A stretch of DNA of 21,605 nt from Deferribacteraceae bacterium UBA6793. GTDB lineage: Bacteria > Chrysiogenota > Deferribacteres > Deferribacterales > Geovibrionaceae. The translations under genes were made by a program, and so were the position numbers. Positions 13,705 through 21,605 of the stretch are shown in pieces. Numbering within the stretch: the first letter of the stretch is position 1; each line of letters begins with the position of its first letter. The notes beneath the pieces are model-generated. The model was not told the DNA's origin and made no database searches. It saw nothing but the letters and a program-made list of their open reading frames with translations. The stretch spans positions 1 through 21,605 of the forward strand of contig DKFP01000012.1 in the NCBI GenBank assembly GCA_002452405.1, given 5' to 3'.

Positions 13705-16122
13705 CTAGTTCAGATAGTCTGTGATGTTTGCTGTGGGTTTGCCGACGTGGTAGCCCTGAATATAGTCAATGCCCATATCAATGACCTTTCTGCGGACACT
13801 TTCGGAGTGCACAAACTCGGCTACGGTTTTGATGTTAAGTTGATTCGCGAACTTGATTATGGTCTCGACAATTATCTGCGACTGTCTGTCGTGGTCAATG
13901 TTCTTAATAAGCGAGCCGTCAATCTTGATGATATCAACGTTTAGTTCGGACAGGTAGACGAAGTTTGAATAGCCGGAACCGAAATCGTCGATTGCAACCA
14001 TCGCGCCTGTCTTTTTCAGTTCTTTTATGAAGTCGTTTACCACTGCAAAACTCTCGATACCTTCGGATTCCAGCAGCTCAAAAATAACTCTGTTCGCTAT
14101 GCCGCTTGTTTTCAGCGTATCCAGAATGAACTTGGACGTGGACTCATCCATGATATCCTCAATTGAGAGGTTTATGGTGAACATGAAGTTGTTATGGGCG
14201 AAAGTTTCGAACGATCTTGTCATCATTCGTTTAGTAATATGCTGATACAGCTTGGTTTTCTTTATGATATCGAGGAACTGGAACGGTGTGATAACCTCGT
14301 CGTTGTCGATTATACGCACCAGACATTCAAATTTTTCCACTATGCCCGTTTTTGAATTTGCAATCGGCTGATAATAGGGGACGAGGTTGTTTTCGTTGAG
14401 CGCGCGTTTGACGATCTTGGTCCAGCGGATGTCCTTCTCGTATTCGTCAACCATATCCATAGTTGTGTCATAAATGACGTATGGGTGCTTTTTCTTCTCT
14501 GCAAGACGCATTGCCATTCCGGCTTTTTCAAACACGTTGCCTTTTTCAGCGGAAACGCCCGCTGTGACAGATATGTCAATTTCTATTTCAAGTTCTTCAT
14601 ATTTAACGGTAAATTCTAAGTGGTCACTCAGCTTGCCCATCAGCTCTTCAAGTTCGGCGCGCCCCATATCAGAATCAGCAAGCATGGCGTATTCGTTGCC
14701 GTGGAATTTGTAACACTCAAAGTTTACATCGCTCTGGAAGGAGCTTACACGCTCGCCCACGTCTATCAATACGAAATCACCGATGATAAATCCATAGGTT
14801 TCGTTTATCTTCTTAAAGGAGTCGATATTCAGCAGTACAAGCAGAGGATTTTTTATGCTGTTCAGGTCACTGACCAGTTTATTGCGGTTCGGAAGTCCTG
14901 TCAGGTGGTCGGTATAGAGCTGATTGGTAAGCTCGATGTTCAGCTCTTCGAGATCTTTGTTTCTTGTTTCGATGTCTCTTTTATATTTGGAGAATATTTT
15001 CTGGACATGTCTTGAGAAGTACCATGAGATACCGGCAGCAAACAGTGCGGAAAAGAAGAAAAGCACAAGCGAATATCGTGTGTTTCTGTTCAGCTTTTCC
15101 TGAACTGCGGTATTTTTTTCCGCGACGATATCAGAGAGGTCGTCAATGTTCACAGCTGCGCACATGAACCATCCCCACTGTTCCATCATGCGGCAGTGAG
15201 CGATAACCTGAGCTTTTTCGTTCCAGTCCCTGTATTCCTGTTCATAAAAAACGTATTGACTGTTTTCCTGCATAGAACCTGCGATGAGGTCCTTAAAGTA
15301 TTTGACGTTGCTCGAATCTTTGATTTCCGTAAGGTTTTTGCCAATGAATTCTGAGTTTCCCGGAATAGCCAGTCCGGTACCATCGGCATTAAGCATGAAA
15401 TAGTGTCCTTTTTCGTCGAAGCGCACCGATTCCACGCGGGAAATAAGTTGTTTTGTGACGTTATCTTTAAGCTCCGCACGGTTGAAGGCGGATCCGAGGT
15501 ACCAGTCTGTGTGTGGTATGCTTCTGATATAGGCTGTCTGCTGTATGAATTTAGCGCCTTTGGCTTCCGTGGGCATGGTATTTTCGACATAAACGCCCTT
15601 TTCGCTCACAGAACCTATTTCGTCACGTATGGGGTACATGCCGTACGGTGATTTCAGATTATACAGATTAGTGCCTTTGGGAAACAGGGGATGGAAAATT
15701 ACTGTGCCTTGCCTGTCAATGATGTACAGGTTTCCGGGTGAAGTATCGCGGTCATACTGTGAGATATATTTTTCAAACGCCGACATATATGTGCCGGATT
15801 TAAACGTTGTGGTTTCATTCAGAAACTGGGCAACGTCGATGGCGTGGTCAACTCTGTCTTTTATAATCTCGCACATGGTCTGCTTGTTTCTGGAGGCGTA
15901 GTAGTCGATCATATTAAACATTCTGTCCAGTTCGCCGGACAGCACGTTTTTCTTGCTTTCTATGAAGGATTTGACGAGTTGAGAACGCTCGGCTTCGTAT
16001 TCGTTTCTTGTTTGATTGGCAATGAAAATAATCATGGCAACTGTTATTATAAGTATCACAATTACCATGTTAATCAAACTTATACGACCAATATTATTTT
16101 CATTAAGATATTTGCCGAGCAT
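13705..16122 (-). CDS. Membrane dCache-GGDEF-EAL c-di-GMP phosphodiesterase
   Basis: This 805-residue inner-membrane signalling protein has TM1 (about 14-36), a periplasmic double Cache region (about 40-345, with IPHTDWYLGSAFN and MMEQWGWFMCAAVN ending its two lobes), TM2 (about 349-369) and a linking helix. The GGDEF domain (about 403-555) is degenerate: HGNEY (474-478) replaces GGDEF and no RxxD inhibitory site precedes it, so cyclase activity is unlikely. The EAL domain (about 570-800) has ECL at 599-601 in place of EAL but keeps N651, E682/E685, D712-D713, K733, E769 and Q789, so c-di-GMP hydrolysis is probably intact. The degenerate GGDEF may serve as a GTP-sensing regulator, as in other such proteins (inference). 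A weak AGGA ribosome site precedes the ATG. It starts 67 bases after the rnr stop and may share its transcript. Confidence 0.93.
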   Translation of the reverse strand: MLGKYLNENNIGRISLINMVIVILIITVAMIIFIANQTRNEYEAERSQLVKSFIESKKNVLSGELDRMFNMIDYYASRNKQTMCEIIKDRVDHAIDVAQFLNETTTFKSGTYMSAFEKYISQYDRDTSPGNLYIIDRQGTVIFHPLFPKGTNLYNLKSPYGMYPIRDEIGSVSEKGVYVENTMPTEAKGAKFIQQTAYIRSIPHTDWYLGSAFNRAELKDNVTKQLISRVESVRFDEKGHYFMLNADGTGLAIPGNSEFIGKNLTEIKDSSNVKYFKDLIAGSMQENSQYVFYEQEYRDWNEKAQVIAHCRMMEQWGWFMCAAVNIDDLSDIVAEKNTAVQEKLNRNTRYSLVLFFFSALFAAGISWYFSRHVQKIFSKYKRDIETRNKDLEELNIELTNQLYTDHLTGLPNRNKLVSDLNSIKNPLLVLLNIDSFKKINETYGFIIGDFVLIDVGERVSSFQSDVNFECYKFHGNEYAMLADSDMGRAELEELMGKLSDHLEFTVKYEELEIEIDISVTAGVSAEKGNVFEKAGMAMRLAEKKKHPYVIYDTTMDMVDEYEKDIRWTKIVKRALNENNLVPYYQPIANSKTGIVEKFECLVRIIDNDEVITPFQFLDIIKKTKLYQHITKRMMTRSFETFAHNNFMFTINLSIEDIMDESTSKFILDTLKTSGIANRVIFELLESEGIESFAVVNDFIKELKKTGAMVAIDDFGSGYSNFVYLSELNVDIIKIDGSLIKNIDHDRQSQIIVETIIKFANQLNIKTVAEFVHSESVRRKVIDMGIDYIQGYHVGKPTANITDYLN

Positions 16123-16131
16123 GATACATCC

Positions 16132-16154
16132 TGATTAACTACTATGTTTAATCA
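16132..16154. promoter_or_regulatory. Inverted repeat just upstream of the GGDEF-EAL ribosome site
   Basis: TGATTAA (16132-16138) and TTAATCA (16148-16154) are perfect inverses separated by 9 bases, ending one base from the weak AGGA site. It could be an operator or a small leader hairpin; the sequence does not decide. Confidence 0.35.
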
Positions 16155-16189
16155 TAGCGTATCCGGCATGTTATAAGCAACTGATATTA

Positions 16190-18250
16190 TTAAATTGGGT
16201 AAAAATACGCTTCCTGAATATCATAGTCTATCCGCTCCGCCATAACCTCTATGGGGTCCGCTGCGCGGTACATTATTCCGGTACGTTTTCCTTTAACAAG
16301 CTCGGCTTTTTTTATGTACTGATAGACGTCGCCCTGAATTGATTCCAGTGTTACGGTACCTTTAAGCATGAGCGTTGGCAGATAAACCGACAGTCCGAAG
16401 GGACCGACAGAAGTTATTATCGCCGCAAACGGTTCGTCCATATGTTTCATAAGGTATTTTATCTTTTTAAAACGTTCGATGTCCCTTTCCGCATTTTCCG
16501 CCCGTTGTTCGTTTTCTGTGGATTTCTGGCACGCCATATCCAAATCCGTGGTGCCGTAATGAGCTGAAAACAGCCTGTTGCATATCAGCCTGTGAACCAT
16601 CAGGTCAGGGTATCGGCGGATGGGGCTGGTGAAGTGAGTATATGATTCGGATGCAAGCCCGAAGTGTCCTATATTGTTGGTGTTATATTCCGCTTTTGCC
16701 ATGGTGCGCACAAGCGCAGGACCAAGAATGTCGCCGTAGGGTGAAGCTGCCACGATATCGCTGACCTTCGCAACCTCTTTTGGTGTAATGTCTTTTATGG
16801 ACACTGCCAGACCGAAAGTTTCTGCAAGGGATGCAAAATCTCTCAGCTTCAGCGGATCGGGTTTGTCGTGTATTCTGTAAACAGATTTATCTACGTTTTT
16901 TTCGAGAAATTCGGAAACAACCTCGTTCGCTTCTATCATGAAATGCTCAATGATGCGGTGCGAAAGGTGTCTTTCCGCTGCACGTATAGCTGTAACTTCG
17001 CCGTTTTCGTCCAGATCAAACTCAGTTTCGGGGAAGTCGAAATCAAGCATCCCGTCCTTTTTGCGGCGCTTCATTATGAGCAGAGCCAGCCTTTCGGAAT
17101 CTTTCATAAGCTCAAGAACGTTTTTATCGTCCTCATTTTCTTTTCCGTCAAGCACGGACTGTACGTAGTTGTATGTCAGTCTTTTGTCGCTTTTTATGAT
17201 TGAGCGGTAAAGATCTGCACGTTTTCTGTGTCCTTTTTCATCGTATGTTATCTTTGCTGAAAGTGTCAGTTTTTCCTCGTTGGGACGGAGGCTGCAAAGG
17301 TTGTTGGAGAGCATTTCAGGCAGCATCGGCACTGCAAATTCGGGGAAATAGAAGCTGGTTCCTCTGGCGAAAGCCTCTTTGTCAACGGGTGTGTCCGGAT
17401 GCACGAAGTGACTCACGTCTGCGATGTGCACATAAAGGACGTATCCTGTGTCCGTTACCTCCACAGAGATGGCGTCGTCAAAGTCTTTTGCCGTTTCTCC
17501 GTCTATAGTGACCGTGGTCAGTTCGCGGAAATCCGTGCGTTTTCCATGTTCTTTCAGCAGCTTTTGAGCTATTGAAGCGACGTAGTCCTCGACTTCCTGC
17601 GGATACTCCCGCTCGATTCTGTATCTGTTGAGCACGATGAGGTCTTCGATGCGCGGGTCTTCGAGCTTACCGAGGCGTTTAGTGATTTTGCCTCTGCCCG
17701 CTTTCTGACCATCCGGGTATGAGGTCAGCTCAACCATAACTACGTCATCGTTCTCTATGCCTTTGGCGGATGCCGCGGATACATATATGTAAGAATTGAA
17801 TTTTTTTGTCATGGGTACAACACGCAGTATTCCGGCGAGGTTTTCCGCCCTGCCGATAATCTGCTGCACAGAGCGTTCGGTTATCTCCAGAACCTTGCCT
17901 TCCGGTTTGCCACGGAAAGTTTCGACTGAAACCCGCACCCTGTCTCCGTGCAAAGCTCCGCCCATCTTGTTTCTGGGGATAAAAAGATCTTTGCCGCCAG
18001 TGTCAACTGTGAGAAATCCGTATCCGTCGGGATGCAGATCCACTTTTCCGGTGAGTGTCTTACGCTCATCCTTCTCCTGTTGTCTGGGTGCGCTGTAGGT
18101 TCCGTTGCGGTTGGCTTTGACTTTGTGCTTGCGGGTAAGATCCTTCAGCTCCGCCTTGAGCATCTTTGGATCTTCCTGCGTCATAGAAAGAAGCTGTTTG
18201 AATGTGAGGGGTTTGCCCGCACTTTTTATGGTTTTAAGAATCCTGCTCAA
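16190..18250 (-). CDS. rnr: Ribonuclease R
   Basis: RNase R is a processive 3'-5' exoribonuclease that degrades structured RNA, including rRNA and mRNA decay intermediates. The 686 residues show an N-terminal winged helix (about 1-60), cold-shock/OB domains (TGKVDLHPDGYGFLTV at 67-82, then a second OB), and the RNB catalytic domain (about 235-560). The acidic cluster D250, D256, D258, D259 (IDGETAKDFDDA) and YTHFTSPIRRYPDL (537-550) mark the active site; a C-terminal S1 domain spans about 605-680. It lacks the long lysine-rich tail of the E. coli enzyme (813 residues), which is common in other phyla. Its start lies 17 bases inside the preceding response-regulator gene, so translation is probably coupled. 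Confidence 0.95.
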   Translation of the reverse strand: MSRILKTIKSAGKPLTFKQLLSMTQEDPKMLKAELKDLTRKHKVKANRNGTYSAPRQQEKDERKTLTGKVDLHPDGYGFLTVDTGGKDLFIPRNKMGGALHGDRVRVSVETFRGKPEGKVLEITERSVQQIIGRAENLAGILRVVPMTKKFNSYIYVSAASAKGIENDDVVMVELTSYPDGQKAGRGKITKRLGKLEDPRIEDLIVLNRYRIEREYPQEVEDYVASIAQKLLKEHGKRTDFRELTTVTIDGETAKDFDDAISVEVTDTGYVLYVHIADVSHFVHPDTPVDKEAFARGTSFYFPEFAVPMLPEMLSNNLCSLRPNEEKLTLSAKITYDEKGHRKRADLYRSIIKSDKRLTYNYVQSVLDGKENEDDKNVLELMKDSERLALLIMKRRKKDGMLDFDFPETEFDLDENGEVTAIRAAERHLSHRIIEHFMIEANEVVSEFLEKNVDKSVYRIHDKPDPLKLRDFASLAETFGLAVSIKDITPKEVAKVSDIVAASPYGDILGPALVRTMAKAEYNTNNIGHFGLASESYTHFTSPIRRYPDLMVHRLICNRLFSAHYGTTDLDMACQKSTENEQRAENAERDIERFKKIKYLMKHMDEPFAAIITSVGPFGLSVYLPTLMLKGTVTLESIQGDVYQYIKKAELVKGKRTGIMYRAADPIEVMAERIDYDIQEAYFYPI

Positions 18251-19646
18251 GGTCGTGTTCCCTCACTTTTTTTCTAAAGGTATTTCTGTTTATACCTAAG
18301 ATTTTTGCGGAAATCGACTTATTATTTCCAGTCTTGTCAAGAACCGCTTTCATGAGAGGGAATTCCACGATTTTCATATATTCTTCATATGCGTTGTTGC
18401 CGTCTGAAAGTGTTTCGGACTCGATTATGTCCAGCGCCAGTTTATAAAGGTCGTTGGATGTGCTTTTGGAGCCTGCTGCGGGGTTGTGTTCGAAAATCTT
18501 GACAGGCAGGTTCTCCGGCATGATAATGTCGGTTTCGGCGTTAACTATCGCGTATTGAATGGTGTTTTCCAGCTCGCGAATGTTGCCGGGCCATCTGTAT
18601 GCTGTCAGTGCCTCAAGCGCCTCTTCGGAGCAGGTGAGCACTTTGTCTTTAATATTTTTATGTTTATGCAGGAAATGGTTTGTAAGGTATGCGGTGTCCT
18701 CTTTCCTTTCGTAAAGAGGCGGAAGTTCGATGGAAACGACATTCAGTCTGTAATAAAGGTCTTCGCGGAACTTGCCCTGCGCCACCAGCTCCTCAAGGTT
18801 GCGGTTGGACGCGGCGATTATTCTTGTATCCAGCTTCAGTGTGCGGCTTGAGCCGACCTTTGTGACCTCTTTTTCCTGGATGACGCGCAGCAGTTTGGAC
18901 TGTAGACCCATATCCATCTCTGATATCTCGTCAAGAAATATGGTGCCTGTATGCGCCTCTTCAAACTTACCCTTTTTGTCGGTGACTGCTCCTGTGAACG
19001 AGCCCTTTTCGTGACCGAAAAGTTCACTTTCAAGAAGTTCGTTAGGTATCGCCGCCATGTTTATAGGGATGAAAGGTTTATCAAAGCGGGCGGACTGGCG
19101 ATGTATCATTCTTGCCACGACCTCTTTTCCCGTTCCGGATTCGCCTAGGATGAGCACGTTTATGTTCGTCTTGGATATTTTGCCTATGAGCTTGTATATC
19201 TCAAGCATCTTCTTGTTTTTCGTTTCGAAGTCATATTCTTTTATGTCGGCTATGGGGTGCTGCTCAATTTTTCCGCAGAGTGCAATGACTTTGTTTTTGA
19301 GCTGATTGAGATCGAAAGGTTTCGGGAAGAAATCCTTTGCGCCGGATTTTATGGATTCGATAACGTTTGAGCCGGTGTCCTGTGCTGTCATGATGATGAA
19401 ATGCGTGTCTTTGTATATGGCTGCCCATTTTTCGGTCAGTCTTATCCCGTTGTGTTCGCCGAGGAAAATATCCACAAAGCAGATGTCAATACCTTTGGAA
19501 AGGTAATTCTCTGCCATATAAGGATCTTCTGTGGTCAGAACATCAATTTTCTCGTCAGTAAGTCCTTCTTTTAAAAGCCATAGGATGTTCGTTTCATCAT
19601 CAACGGCAAGTACGCGTATCTTTCTCATGGGGAAACTATACATCAT
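18234..19646 (-). CDS. Sigma54-dependent NtrC-family response regulator
   Basis: This 470-residue activator has the standard three-part build. The receiver domain (about 8-122) has acidic D16-D17, phosphoacceptor D59, T87 and K109. The AAA+ domain (about 135-375) has Walker A GESGTGKE at 168-175, the sigma54-contact loop as GSFTGA at 215-220 (Ser in place of Ala in GAFTGA), Walker B TIFLDE at 235-240 and FREDLYYRLNV. A Fis-type helix-turn-helix is at about 430-465 (ISAKILGINRNTFRKK). It should activate sigma54 promoters when phosphorylated; no histidine kinase is in the window, so the signal is unknown. The start is uncertain: ATGs at 19646, 19643 and 19628 are in frame, none has a Shine-Dalgarno, and the last (MRKIRVLAVDDE) looks most natural for the receiver domain. 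Its end overlaps rnr. Confidence 0.93.
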   Translation of the reverse strand: MMYSFPMRKIRVLAVDDETNILWLLKEGLTDEKIDVLTTEDPYMAENYLSKGIDICFVDIFLGEHNGIRLTEKWAAIYKDTHFIIMTAQDTGSNVIESIKSGAKDFFPKPFDLNQLKNKVIALCGKIEQHPIADIKEYDFETKNKKMLEIYKLIGKISKTNINVLILGESGTGKEVVARMIHRQSARFDKPFIPINMAAIPNELLESELFGHEKGSFTGAVTDKKGKFEEAHTGTIFLDEISEMDMGLQSKLLRVIQEKEVTKVGSSRTLKLDTRIIAASNRNLEELVAQGKFREDLYYRLNVVSIELPPLYERKEDTAYLTNHFLHKHKNIKDKVLTCSEEALEALTAYRWPGNIRELENTIQYAIVNAETDIIMPENLPVKIFEHNPAAGSKSTSNDLYKLALDIIESETLSDGNNAYEEYMKIVEFPLMKAVLDKTGNNKSISAKILGINRNTFRKKVREHDLEQDS

Positions 19647-19683
19647 GATGAAAAAATAATCAACAAAAGTAATGGGGAATAAT

Positions 19684-19722
19684 CACATTAATGGCTATTA
19701 AATGTGCAATTTCTTGATGCAC
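19684..19722. promoter_or_regulatory. Two adjacent small inverted repeats upstream of the response regulator gene
   Basis: CACATT (19684-19689) with AATGTG (19701-19706), spacing 11, and GTGCA (19704-19708) with TGCAC (19718-19722), spacing 9. They overlap by three bases and lie 38-76 bases before the gene. They could be operator half-sites; no clear sigma70 or sigma54 promoter was identified nearby. Confidence 0.3.
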
Positions 19723-19727
19723 GGACG

Positions 19728-19756
19728 AAAAAAAGGCACTCTTTTCAGAGTGCCTT
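19728..19756 (-). terminator. Intrinsic terminator of the cheV-cpoB operon
   Basis: A perfect 9-bp stem AAGGCACTC/GAGTGCCTT (19733-19741 and 19748-19756) has a 6-nt loop and is followed on the - strand by a run of seven Ts (complement of 19728-19734). It lies 26 bases after the cpoB-like stop. Confidence 0.9.
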
Positions 19757-19782
19757 AAATGATTTATAGCTTTTTTTAAGCC

Positions 19783-20559
19783 TTATTTCCACTGGGCTAG
19801 TTTTTGTTTTGCCAATCTCGCTGCGTCGGAGTCCGGATAGTCTGCAACGAGTTTTTGCAGTGTTGAGATGCTGTTGTCTTTGTCGGAAAGGCTTCCGTAG
19901 CAGTAAGCCAGTTTGAGCATCGCGTCGGGCACCTTGTTTCCGTTGGGGTATTCGTCCAGCAGCTCTTTAAACTTAGCGGCTGCGCCGTTGAAGTCTTTCA
20001 TTCCGTACCGGATTTCACCTATCCAGTACATTGCGTTGTCAGAACGCTCATCTGCGGGATATTTTTTAAGAAATTCGTTGAATTTAGCTTCGCTTTCAGG
20101 GTATTTGCCGTTTCTGTACAGCTCGTATGCGTATGTATAAAGGCTCATTTTGTCCTGCATGTTGTCTTCGATGATGATGACATCGGAGGGTCCTTTAACA
20201 GGAGTTGCAACGGAGGTGTCGGAGTCCATGGGAGAGGGCAGGGGAGCACCTTTTGCAGTTGTTGTTGTGCCTTTTTCAAGTGCGGTGACACGGTCTTTCA
20301 GGTCGATGATGTCTGTATTCATAACAGTCATTTCCTCGCGAAGCTGTGTCAGCGCGTCTGAGTTTTTATTGATGTTTTCGGAGTTTATCCTGATGTTTTT
20401 GTCCAGATCCTGAATTTTGATTTGCATGTCGCCCATTGTGGACTGAATGCCGAGCATTTCATCCTTGATGTTGTTCATGCTTTTCTGGATAAGCAGTTCG
20501 TCGTTTCCGCAAGCGGACAGCGCCAGTCCGGCAAGAATAACTACGGCGGCCTTTTTCAT
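19783..20559 (-). CDS. cpoB: CpoB/YbgF-like TPR lipoprotein (Tol-Pal associated)
   Basis: The 258-residue protein has a lipoprotein signal (MKKAAVVILAGLALSAC, lipobox LSAC with C17). A coiled-coil segment follows (about 25-95) and a low-complexity Thr/Pro linker (about 96-125). Three tetratricopeptide-like repeats lie in about 130-258 (YELYRNGKYPESEAKFNEFL, MYWIGEIRYGMKDFNGAAAK, KLAYCYGSLSDKDNSISTLQ). This order is that of CpoB/YbgF, which coordinates envelope constriction and peptidoglycan synthesis with Tol-Pal. The lipid anchor differs from the soluble E. coli protein. The start at 20559 was chosen because AGGAGG (complement of 20564-20569) precedes it and it gives a compact signal; the ATG at 20574 overlaps the cheV stop by one base and would add five residues. 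No tol genes are adjacent, so the name rests on architecture. Confidence 0.82.
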   Translation of the reverse strand: MKKAAVVILAGLALSACGNDELLIQKSMNNIKDEMLGIQSTMGDMQIKIQDLDKNIRINSENINKNSDALTQLREEMTVMNTDIIDLKDRVTALEKGTTTTAKGAPLPSPMDSDTSVATPVKGPSDVIIIEDNMQDKMSLYTYAYELYRNGKYPESEAKFNEFLKKYPADERSDNAMYWIGEIRYGMKDFNGAAAKFKELLDEYPNGNKVPDAMLKLAYCYGSLSDKDNSISTLQKLVADYPDSDAARLAKQKLAQWK

Positions 20560-20573
20560 CACTCCTCCTTTCA

Positions 20574-21464
20574 TTATAACAGGAAAGCGTCCACTTTCTG
20601 TACAAGTATATCTGTGTCGGGCTTGCCAATAAAAAGATTTGCGCCGACTCCCAGCACCTTTCTTTCGTTTTCCTCGGAAGCGAGAGATGAGAAAACGATT
20701 ACGGGTATTGTCTTTGTTGCTTCCGTTGCGCGGATGGTCTTAACAACGAATGCGCCGTCCGTAACGGGCATTTCAAGGTCGGTTATCACCAGATCAGGTG
20801 TTTGTTTCATAAGCTGGTCAAGCAGCAGCTTTCCGTTTTCAAAAGCGAAAACCGTATAGCCTGCCTGTTCAAGGTGGGATGCGAGGAATCTTCTGATAAC
20901 GGATGAATCCTCGGCAAGGTAGACCACTTTTCCCTGACGCTGTTCAGACTTCGAATAGTCGATGTTAACGTCTTTAAGAGCTGTGTCGGGGTTCAGTTCC
21001 AGCACTATCTTTTCAAAGTCGAGAAGCTGTATAAGGTTCCCGCCTATGTCTATAACGCCGAGAACTGTTTCCACAAGGCTGAAATCCGTCATGGACGAGT
21101 AGTCTTTGATATCTGCCCATGTAATTCTGTGTATGCGAACAACCTCGTCCACCACGAAACCGTTGTATTCATGGTTGAAGAAGGTGACGATTATTTTTTT
21201 GTCGGCATAGTCGTTTTCATATTTGAGTCCCAGCCATTGGGCAAGGTCAATGATGGGAATGAGCTTTTGTCTGATATTCGCGGTGCCCACAACGGACGGG
21301 TGTGCATCAGGAACCCGCACTATCTGGGGAAATCTTATTACTTCCCTGACCTTTGCAACATTTATACAGAAATGATGCTCCTTCGTGTCCGTGCGTATTA
21401 TAAATTCGACAATCTCAAACTCATTGGTACCCGTTTCAAGAAGTATGCCGTGATCTATTGCCAT
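20574..21464 (-). CDS. cheV: CheV: CheW-like adaptor fused to a receiver domain
   Basis: CheV links chemoreceptors to CheA and uses its receiver domain for adaptation. The CheW-like domain is at about 10-160 (CINVAKVREVIRFP, GTANIRQKLIPIIDL, GVIDIGGNLIQLLDFEKI). The receiver domain is at about 178-296, with acidic E185-D186, phosphoacceptor D229 (VITDLEMP) and K281 in GKPD. I start it at 21464 (MAIDHGILLE), which has AGAGG six bases upstream; 17 further codons are open to an ATG at 21515, but that region holds the candidate promoter. It is the first gene of a two-gene unit with the CpoB-like lipoprotein, the intergenic gap being 14 bases. It probably works with receptors such as the MCP at the left of the window, though that pairing is inference. 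Confidence 0.94.
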   Translation of the reverse strand: MAIDHGILLETGTNEFEIVEFIIRTDTKEHHFCINVAKVREVIRFPQIVRVPDAHPSVVGTANIRQKLIPIIDLAQWLGLKYENDYADKKIIVTFFNHEYNGFVVDEVVRIHRITWADIKDYSSMTDFSLVETVLGVIDIGGNLIQLLDFEKIVLELNPDTALKDVNIDYSKSEQRQGKVVYLAEDSSVIRRFLASHLEQAGYTVFAFENGKLLLDQLMKQTPDLVITDLEMPVTDGAFVVKTIRATEATKTIPVIVFSSLASEENERKVLGVGANLFIGKPDTDILVQKVDAFLL

Positions 21465-21486
21465 ATACGACCTCTCATATTTTATT

Positions 21487-21515
21487 ATGGTAACACGATT
21501 AATCATCACTTTCAA
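21487..21515 (-). promoter_or_regulatory. Candidate promoter of cheV
   Basis: On the - strand TTGAAA (21510-21515) and TACCAT (21487-21492) are 17 bases apart, 5 of 6 and 4 of 6 to consensus. It would start transcription shortly before the ribosome site at 21471-21475. Moderate-to-weak match. Confidence 0.35.
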
Positions 21516-21542
21516 TCTTTTTACTGTTTCGCCGGAGATATG

Positions 21543-21605
21543 CGTCGTTCTGTGTCGTCAGCCATCACCCGCTCGCAACACATACCGCATCAGTATGCTT
21601 ATGCT
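21543..21605 (+). repeat. Copy B of the shared repeat architecture, running off the window edge
   Basis: Blocks CGTCG (21543-21547), CGTCAGC (21556-21562), CACATAC (21579-21585) and GTATG (21593-21597) occur in the same order as at 12021-12073, the first three with spacings one base shorter each. CATAC/GTATG again forms a small stem, here with a 7-nt loop. The element probably continues beyond the window. Confidence 0.5.

Noticed and set aside
19704..19722. A sigma54 promoter (-24/-12) before the response regulator
   Set aside because: A TTGCA-like -12 is present on the - strand, but the required GG at -24 is absent at the proper spacing.
21465..21515. Seventeen extra N-terminal codons of cheV from the ATG at 21515
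   Set aside because: The ATG at 21464 has a good ribosome site and matches CheV N-termini, and the extra stretch overlaps the best candidate promoter.

Overview
The window looks like a chromosomal segment of an anaerobic, motile, Gram-negative bacterium. The gene set is a ferredoxin-linked 2-oxoacid oxidoreductase, single-chain pyruvate carboxylase, LolA, a CpoB-like lipoprotein, an outer-membrane barrel, a chemoreceptor, CheV and an EAL-domain protein. Together with protein style this suggests a member of the Deferribacterota (Geovibrio/Denitrovibrio type). That placement is inference; no rRNA or marker gene is present.

Left part (+ strand, 1-7403): the 3' end of a 2-oxoglutarate:ferredoxin oxidoreductase operon (korB partial, korC) closed by a strong terminator; a double-Cache chemoreceptor; two paralogous NifX/NifB-type small proteins, the second sharing a TGATG stop/start with uvrC; and a secreted outer-membrane beta-barrel of unknown function. 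A repeat-rich spacer (7404-7637) ends in a bidirectional terminator shared with the convergent pyruvate carboxylase gene.

Middle (7638-13620): pyc (- strand) and a lolA-like gene (+ strand) diverge from a 338-bp AT-rich spacer that carries a good sigma70-type promoter for each. lolA then converges on an AbiE-type (type IV) toxin-antitoxin/phage-defence pair (antitoxin abiEi, toxin abiEii, - strand). Its promoter appears to give a leaderless antitoxin mRNA and is overlaid by a 17-bp imperfect inverted repeat.

Right part (- strand, 13705-21464): a dCache-GGDEF-EAL protein with a degenerate GGDEF and an intact EAL active site; RNase R; a sigma54-dependent NtrC-family response regulator whose end overlaps rnr by 17 bp; then cheV followed by a CpoB/YbgF-like lipoprotein.

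Functionally, korBC and pyc are central carbon genes (ferredoxin-linked 2-oxoacid chemistry and oxaloacetate supply). The MCP, CheV and EAL protein form a sensory/motility theme, and LolA, CpoB and the barrel belong to the envelope. The most unusual items are the composite direct/inverted repeat at 7413-7574, the hairpin over the Shine-Dalgarno of the second NifX-like gene, the AbiE control region, and a repeat architecture shared by 12021-12073 and 21543-21597.
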